A stretch of 10,012 nt of DNA from contig CAZAJN010000079.1 of NCBI GenBank assembly GCA_964485555.1, forward strand, positions 1-10,012. The letters run 5' to 3'. A model generated the notes under the pieces. The model searched no databases, was not told the DNA's origin, and was given only the letters and a program-made list of their open reading frames with translations. The position numbers and the translations under genes were made by a program. This document shows, in pieces, positions 7,166 to 10,012 of the stretch; position 1 is the first letter of the stretch; each line of letters begins with the position of its first letter. Origin of the DNA: GWC2-37-8 sp964485555. GTDB lineage: Bacteria > Patescibacteriota > Minisyncoccia > Moranbacterales > GWC2-37-73.

Positions 7166-7194
7166 TTGACTATAGCTCACAACTTTGTTATGTT
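7166..7194 (+). promoter_or_regulatory. Promoter of the sigma-factor/ParB-like cassette
   Basis: TTGACT (7166-7171), a 17-base spacer and TATGTT (7189-7194). The -35 matches 5 of 6 and the -10 matches 4 of 6. Transcription would begin near 7201, about 37 bases before the sigma-factor ATG. It is divergent from the CoA ligase promoter. Confidence 0.65.
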
Positions 7195-7237
7195 TAAATA
7201 CTGTTGTACCTATACAATTCAATAAAGGAGGTTGCCC

Positions 7238-7993
7238 ATGCATAAACGTAACGAACTTGTTGTTGCCCATATGCAATGGGCCAAACATCTTGTAAATAGA
7301 AATCTCAGAAAATATTCTTCTAACGCTTTAACAAATGATGATTTCAAAGATGTCTGCCTTAGTATCGCCTATTTAGCACTTGTAAAATCGGCAGGAAGAT
7401 TTGATCCTTCGCTAGAAGTTTCCTTCAAAACTTTCGCCGAACACAGAATTAATGGCGCAATAGCTGATGAACTCCGCAGTTTGGATACACTCTCACGTTC
7501 ATCTAGAGGAAAACGCGATCTGATAGACGAAAAGATTAAGATGTTATCGCATAAATTAGGAAGATCACCCTATACCAAGGAAATAGCAGAGGCATTAGGA
7601 ATTGACTTAGAAGAGTACCATAGGGTTGCAGCTGAAACTTTTCGTTTACCTGAACTAAGATTAGATGAACCGCTAAGCTTAGATGACAATGACAGCATAT
7701 CATTTATTGATACAATTCCAGACAAGAAGTTGATTGATCCTCATGAGATTCTTTACTGCAAGGAACTATCAACAGCACTCAGTGAACTCTTTGCTCAGTT
7801 ATCATGCAAAGAAGAGATGGCGCTGACCATGTATTTTATTGAAGACATGACCGAGCTTGAAATAGCAAGTGTTTTAGGACTCACTGAATCTAGAATTTGC
7901 CAGCTAATTAATTCGGCTCTGAAATACCTACGTGGTGGTTTAGAAAAAAAGGGATTTAATAAAAATCATGTTAAGGAGGTTTGTTATGCCTGA
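7238..7993 (+). CDS. Sigma-70 family RNA polymerase sigma factor, FliA/sigma-28-like
   Basis: The 251-residue protein lacks region 1 and has the three-domain layout of the FliA/WhiG/SigB group. Region 2 spans about 7-83, with GRFDPSLEVSFKTFAEHRINGA and DELRSLD (family GAMLDELRxxDWxPR; Trp and Pro are replaced here by Thr and Ser). Region 3 (about 88-135) includes LGRSPYTKEIAEALGIDLEEY. Region 4 (about 176-232) has MTELEIASVLGLTESRICQLINSALKYLR, the helix-turn-helix that reads the -35 element. ATG 7238 is chosen over TTG 7232 because AAAGGAGG (7224-7231) abuts that TTG and lies 6 bases before the ATG. The stop overlaps the start of the ParB-like gene by 8 bases. No anti-sigma factor or flagellar gene is visible, so its regulon is unknown. 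The gene is clearly poorer in G+C than the purine cluster. Confidence 0.92.
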   Translation: MHKRNELVVAHMQWAKHLVNRNLRKYSSNALTNDDFKDVCLSIAYLALVKSAGRFDPSLEVSFKTFAEHRINGAIADELRSLDTLSRSSRGKRDLIDEKIKMLSHKLGRSPYTKEIAEALGIDLEEYHRVAAETFRLPELRLDEPLSLDDNDSISFIDTIPDKKLIDPHEILYCKELSTALSELFAQLSCKEEMALTMYFIEDMTELEIASVLGLTESRICQLINSALKYLRGGLEKKGFNKNHVKEVCYA

Positions 7994-8882
7994 AAGTGCA
8001 CTTGTAGGGAATAATGACTATGCCCTGGTCAATAGGGATGACGTTCGTCCTTATATTGATCAACCCAGGAAAAAGTTTGACCACAAAAAGCTTAACGCGC
8101 TTGCTAGATCCATCGCAGAAAAGGGCCAATTGGTTCCAGTAATCATCAAGGAACTCACACCGGGCAATGGCTTTAAATATGAGCTGATTGCCGGGGAACG
8201 TCGCCATCGCGCTTGTGGTATGGTGGGCGTGAATCTCATGAAAGCTGTCATTGTTGTAGTTCAGGATGCTAAGGAACAGCATCTTCTTTCCGTCATGGAA
8301 AACTTCAACAGAGTAGAATGTAGCATCATGGAAACTGCACGTTCAGCAAGGAGAATCAAGGACGACTACGAATGGTCTGATGAAAAGATCGGGGAGGAGG
8401 TTTACGGAAAAAGCGGAGCATGGGTTTCCATGCTCCTTTCACTGCTTAAACTTCATCCACAGGTACAAGCAATGATCGATGAGGATGACAGAAAGAAGAA
8501 GCTACCCTTCACTCTCGCAGTGGAAATCGCCAAGAAAATTCCCGAGCAACAACAGGAAGAGCAACTAAAAATCGCCAAGAAAATAGTGTCAGGCGAAATA
8601 AAATCCTTTACTGCCAAAGCTTACATAGCAAAACGCTCAGCCGAGTTGGGCGTAGTTCACAAAGAGAAACAACGCAGGCCCGATGATGACTACCAGGTTT
8701 TATCTGGAATTCCTCAACGAGCGACCAGTGGCTTATCCTTCTTCACAAAAAAGGGACAGCCCGGGATTAGTCGTATATTCAAAACGCGAAATCACGTCGA
8801 CAGAGAGAACTTCGTCGGTGAGCTCAATGAGCTCATTGCCGAAGCAAACAGGCTTAAGTATTTAATATCCATGGTCGATTAA
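7986..8882 (+). CDS. ParB/Spo0J-like CTPase and DNA-binding protein
   Basis: The 298-residue protein has the ParB N-terminal domain: QPRKKFD (26-32), ARSIAEKGQLVPV (40-52), the CTP-binding GERRHRA (70-76) and ENFNR (105-109, second nucleotide motif). It is followed by the family's helix-turn-helix region, WSDEKIGEEVYGKSGAWVSMLLSLLKL (about 130-156). The remaining 140 residues are charged and do not clearly match the usual ParB dimerisation tail. ATG 7986 is preceded by AAGGAGG (7973-7979) with 6 bases between; the in-frame ATG at 7968 lies upstream of that site. It overlaps the sigma-factor stop (ATGCCTGA), suggesting coupled translation. Family members segregate DNA with ParA, occlude nucleoids (Noc) or act as regulators. 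No parA is in the window, so a regulatory or element-borne role is as likely as chromosome partition. Confidence 0.85.
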   Translation: MPESALVGNNDYALVNRDDVRPYIDQPRKKFDHKKLNALARSIAEKGQLVPVIIKELTPGNGFKYELIAGERRHRACGMVGVNLMKAVIVVVQDAKEQHLLSVMENFNRVECSIMETARSARRIKDDYEWSDEKIGEEVYGKSGAWVSMLLSLLKLHPQVQAMIDEDDRKKKLPFTLAVEIAKKIPEQQQEEQLKIAKKIVSGEIKSFTAKAYIAKRSAELGVVHKEKQRRPDDDYQVLSGIPQRATSGLSFFTKKGQPGISRIFKTRNHVDRENFVGELNELIAEANRLKYLISMVD

Positions 8883-8908
8883 CTTTGAACATCATGGACT
8901 TTGTATTT

Positions 8909-8940
8909 ATGGATCGGAAACATGTTTCCGATCCATTTTT
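8909..8940 (+). terminator. 28-bp perfect palindrome with T-run, terminator after the ParB-like gene
   Basis: The half ATGGATCGGAAACA (8909-8922) is followed directly by its exact reverse complement (8923-8936), and the T-run extends to 8940. It begins 27 bases after the stop codon. The T-run supports termination. The uninterrupted symmetry through the centre also fits a dimeric protein-binding site. Confidence 0.8.
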
Positions 8941-9015
8941 ATTAATATTTTTTAATTAATTCGGATTTTAAATAAATATAAATATTGTTAGAAGGTTCGA
9001 ACTTCATTCAGGGTA

Positions 9016-9041
9016 ACAAAAATAAGGCTCAATGCCTTATT
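9016..9041 (-). terminator. Second (distal) terminator downstream of dnaJ
   Basis: Minus-strand AATAAGGC (9034-9041) pairs perfectly with GCCTTATT (9021-9028) over a 5-base loop, followed by a T-rich tract (A-run 9018-9022 on plus). Confidence 0.65.
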
Positions 9042-9085
9042 CTGATCTTGCTCCGAGCTCTTGATGCTCGACTTCGCTTGATAAT

Positions 9086-9117
9086 AAAAACCCGCTTAAC
9101 ATAGCTGCTAAACGAGT
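9086..9117 (-). terminator. First (proximal) terminator downstream of dnaJ
   Basis: Minus-strand ACTCGTTTA (9109-9117) pairs with TAAGCGGGT (9090-9098), nine pairs including two G-U, and is followed by TTTTATTAT. It starts 18 bases after the dnaJ stop. Confidence 0.55.
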
Positions 9118-9135
9118 TTATCATCGGTAGTAAAA

Positions 9136-10012
9136 TTATAACGATTCTTTCTGCAGATTTTCCATCAGTTTCTTCTGCGCTCCGGAAAGCTTCTTAGGGA
9201 TGTCAACTATAACTTTGACCAATTGATCGCCCCTATATCCTCTTCTTCCTAGTTCTGGAATGCCTTCACCTTTGATGCGGAAAATCTCACCTGACTGCGT
9301 GCCGCTTGGTATCTTCATCTTCACATATCCTTCGATTGTCTGCACGTCAATTTTATCTCCCAAAACTGCCTGAGTGAATTTGATGTGTTCCTGTGACAGG
9401 ATATTGTTCCCTTTGCGTTCAAATTTTGGATGCGGCCGTACGTGCACAGTGACATACAGATCTCCGCTTTGAGCGCCGCGCTCACCAGCTTCGCCATATC
9501 CTTGCAGTGAGATTGTTTGTCCATCGCTTATTCCGGCAGGAATGTCTATATTTATCGTTTGCTGTTCCTTGACTGATCCCTCTCCTTTACATTTGTGACA
9601 TTTTTGCGAATATGTCTTTCCTGCTCCGTCACAAGCAGGACAAGTGGAGACTTGCGAAAATGTTCCGAACACGCTCCGCACAGCTTTTCGGACCTGACCT
9701 ACACCCTGACAAGTTGAACATGTTTCCTCCTTAGCTCCGGGCTCGCCGCCAGTTCCGTGGCAAACATCGCAAGAAGTTTTTCTCAAAAGTGTGGTTTCGC
9801 GCTTAGCACCTGTCACCATTTCCTCAAAATTTATTTCGCTGTCAATTTGAATTTCTCTTCCAGCTTTGCGCGTTTGTCTCCCGCCCCCGCCAAAACCGCC
9901 ACCAAAAATATCTGAAAAAATATCTTCAAATCCTTCGAAACCCTGGCCACCGTCTTGAGAAAATCCACTGAAATCCCAGCCCGAGGCTGGTCCGCCTTGG
10001 GAGGAAAAACCA
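9136..10012 (-). CDS. dnaJ: Chaperone DnaJ (Hsp40), C-terminal part, 5' end beyond the window
   Basis: DnaJ delivers unfolded clients to DnaK and stimulates its ATPase. About 291 residues are present. They begin inside the Gly/Phe-rich linker (SGFSQDGGQGFEGFEDIF, then a GGGFGGGG run). The cysteine-rich domain follows with four zinc modules: CDVCHGTGG, CSTCQGVGQ, CPACDGAGK and CHKCKGEGS. The client-binding C-terminal domains include QSGDLYVTVHVRPHPKFERKG, VLGDKIDVQTIEGYVKMKIPSGTQSG and IPELGRRGYRGDQLVKV. This is the type I (DnaJ) arrangement, not CbpA. The J domain with its HPD motif lies outside the window, so its integrity is not known. The frame runs unbroken from the window edge, so an internal ATG at 9819 is not the start. 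Any grpE or dnaK neighbour would lie beyond the edge. Confidence 0.95.
   Translation of the reverse strand, partial: GFSSQGGPASGWDFSGFSQDGGQGFEGFEDIFSDIFGGGFGGGGRQTRKAGREIQIDSEINFEEMVTGAKRETTLLRKTSCDVCHGTGGEPGAKEETCSTCQGVGQVRKAVRSVFGTFSQVSTCPACDGAGKTYSQKCHKCKGEGSVKEQQTINIDIPAGISDGQTISLQGYGEAGERGAQSGDLYVTVHVRPHPKFERKGNNILSQEHIKFTQAVLGDKIDVQTIEGYVKMKIPSGTQSGEIFRIKGEGIPELGRRGYRGDQLVKVIVDIPKKLSGAQKKLMENLQKESL

Larger units (their letters stand above)
8941..9135. other. Non-coding spacer between convergent transcripts
   Basis: The first 60 bases are very A/T-rich. The rest holds two minus-strand terminators and a small CGAGC/GCTCG inverted repeat (9054-9070). I see no supported gene here. Confidence 0.6.

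Noticed and set aside
7232..7240. TTG at 7232 as the sigma-factor start
   Set aside because: It directly abuts the Shine-Dalgarno sequence; ATG 7238 has the proper 6-base spacing.
7968..7988. ATG at 7968 as the ParB-like start
   Set aside because: The ribosome site at 7973-7979 lies downstream of it and points to ATG 7986.
9054..9070. CGAGC/GCTCG hairpin in the dnaJ downstream spacer
   Set aside because: Only five pairs, with no T-run; not supported as a terminator or regulatory element.
1..10012. CRISPR array, tRNA, rRNA, insertion sequence or canonical parS
   Set aside because: No regularly spaced repeats of CRISPR type, no cloverleaf or rRNA segment, no transposase, and no TGTTTCACGTGAAACA-like site were seen on reading the sequence.

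Overview
The window looks like a bacterial chromosome segment of mixed composition. Best guess is a small-genome Patescibacteria/CPR-type bacterium, possibly of the Parcubacteria group. The hints are a fused ADP-forming acyl-CoA synthetase, a degenerate receiver protein with a zinc ribbon, an A/T-rich short tandem repeat between genes, and strongly divergent purine enzymes. This assignment is inference; no rRNA or other clean taxonomic marker is present. Base composition shifts along the window. One sampled 60-base line in purC is 55% G+C, against 35% in the sigma-factor gene.

Region 1 (1-4200) is a de novo purine cluster covering four consecutive steps. A minus-strand operon reads purB, an unknown 95-aa ORF, purE, purC. 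It converges on the 3' end of a plus-strand purH-type AICAR transformylase. PurE forms CAIR, PurC converts it to SAICAR, PurB releases AICAR and PurH formylates it. Back-to-back terminators (565-598 plus, 605-642 minus) separate the two transcripts, and a symmetric terminator (4170-4198) insulates the operon from upstream genes. Each minus-strand operon gene has a strong GGAGG-type ribosome site. PurB and PurE depart visibly from the usual family signatures.

Region 2 (4281-7062, minus) holds an ADP-forming acetate-CoA ligase, which makes ATP from acyl-CoA, driven by a clear promoter at 7034-7062. Downstream is a receiver-domain protein lacking the phosphoacceptor aspartate and ending in a four-cysteine zinc ribbon. 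An array of eight 8-bp units lies between them and overlaps the ligase stop codon.

Region 3 (7166-8940, plus) is a self-contained two-gene cassette. A sigma-28/FliA-like sigma factor and a ParB-like CTPase/DNA-binding protein overlap by 8 bases. The cassette has its own promoter and ends in a 28-bp perfect palindrome that works as a terminator and could also be a protein-binding site. No parA or flagellar gene is visible. This is the most unusual unit in the window.

Region 4 (9016-10012, minus) is the C-terminal part of DnaJ, whose J domain lies beyond the window, followed by two candidate terminators.
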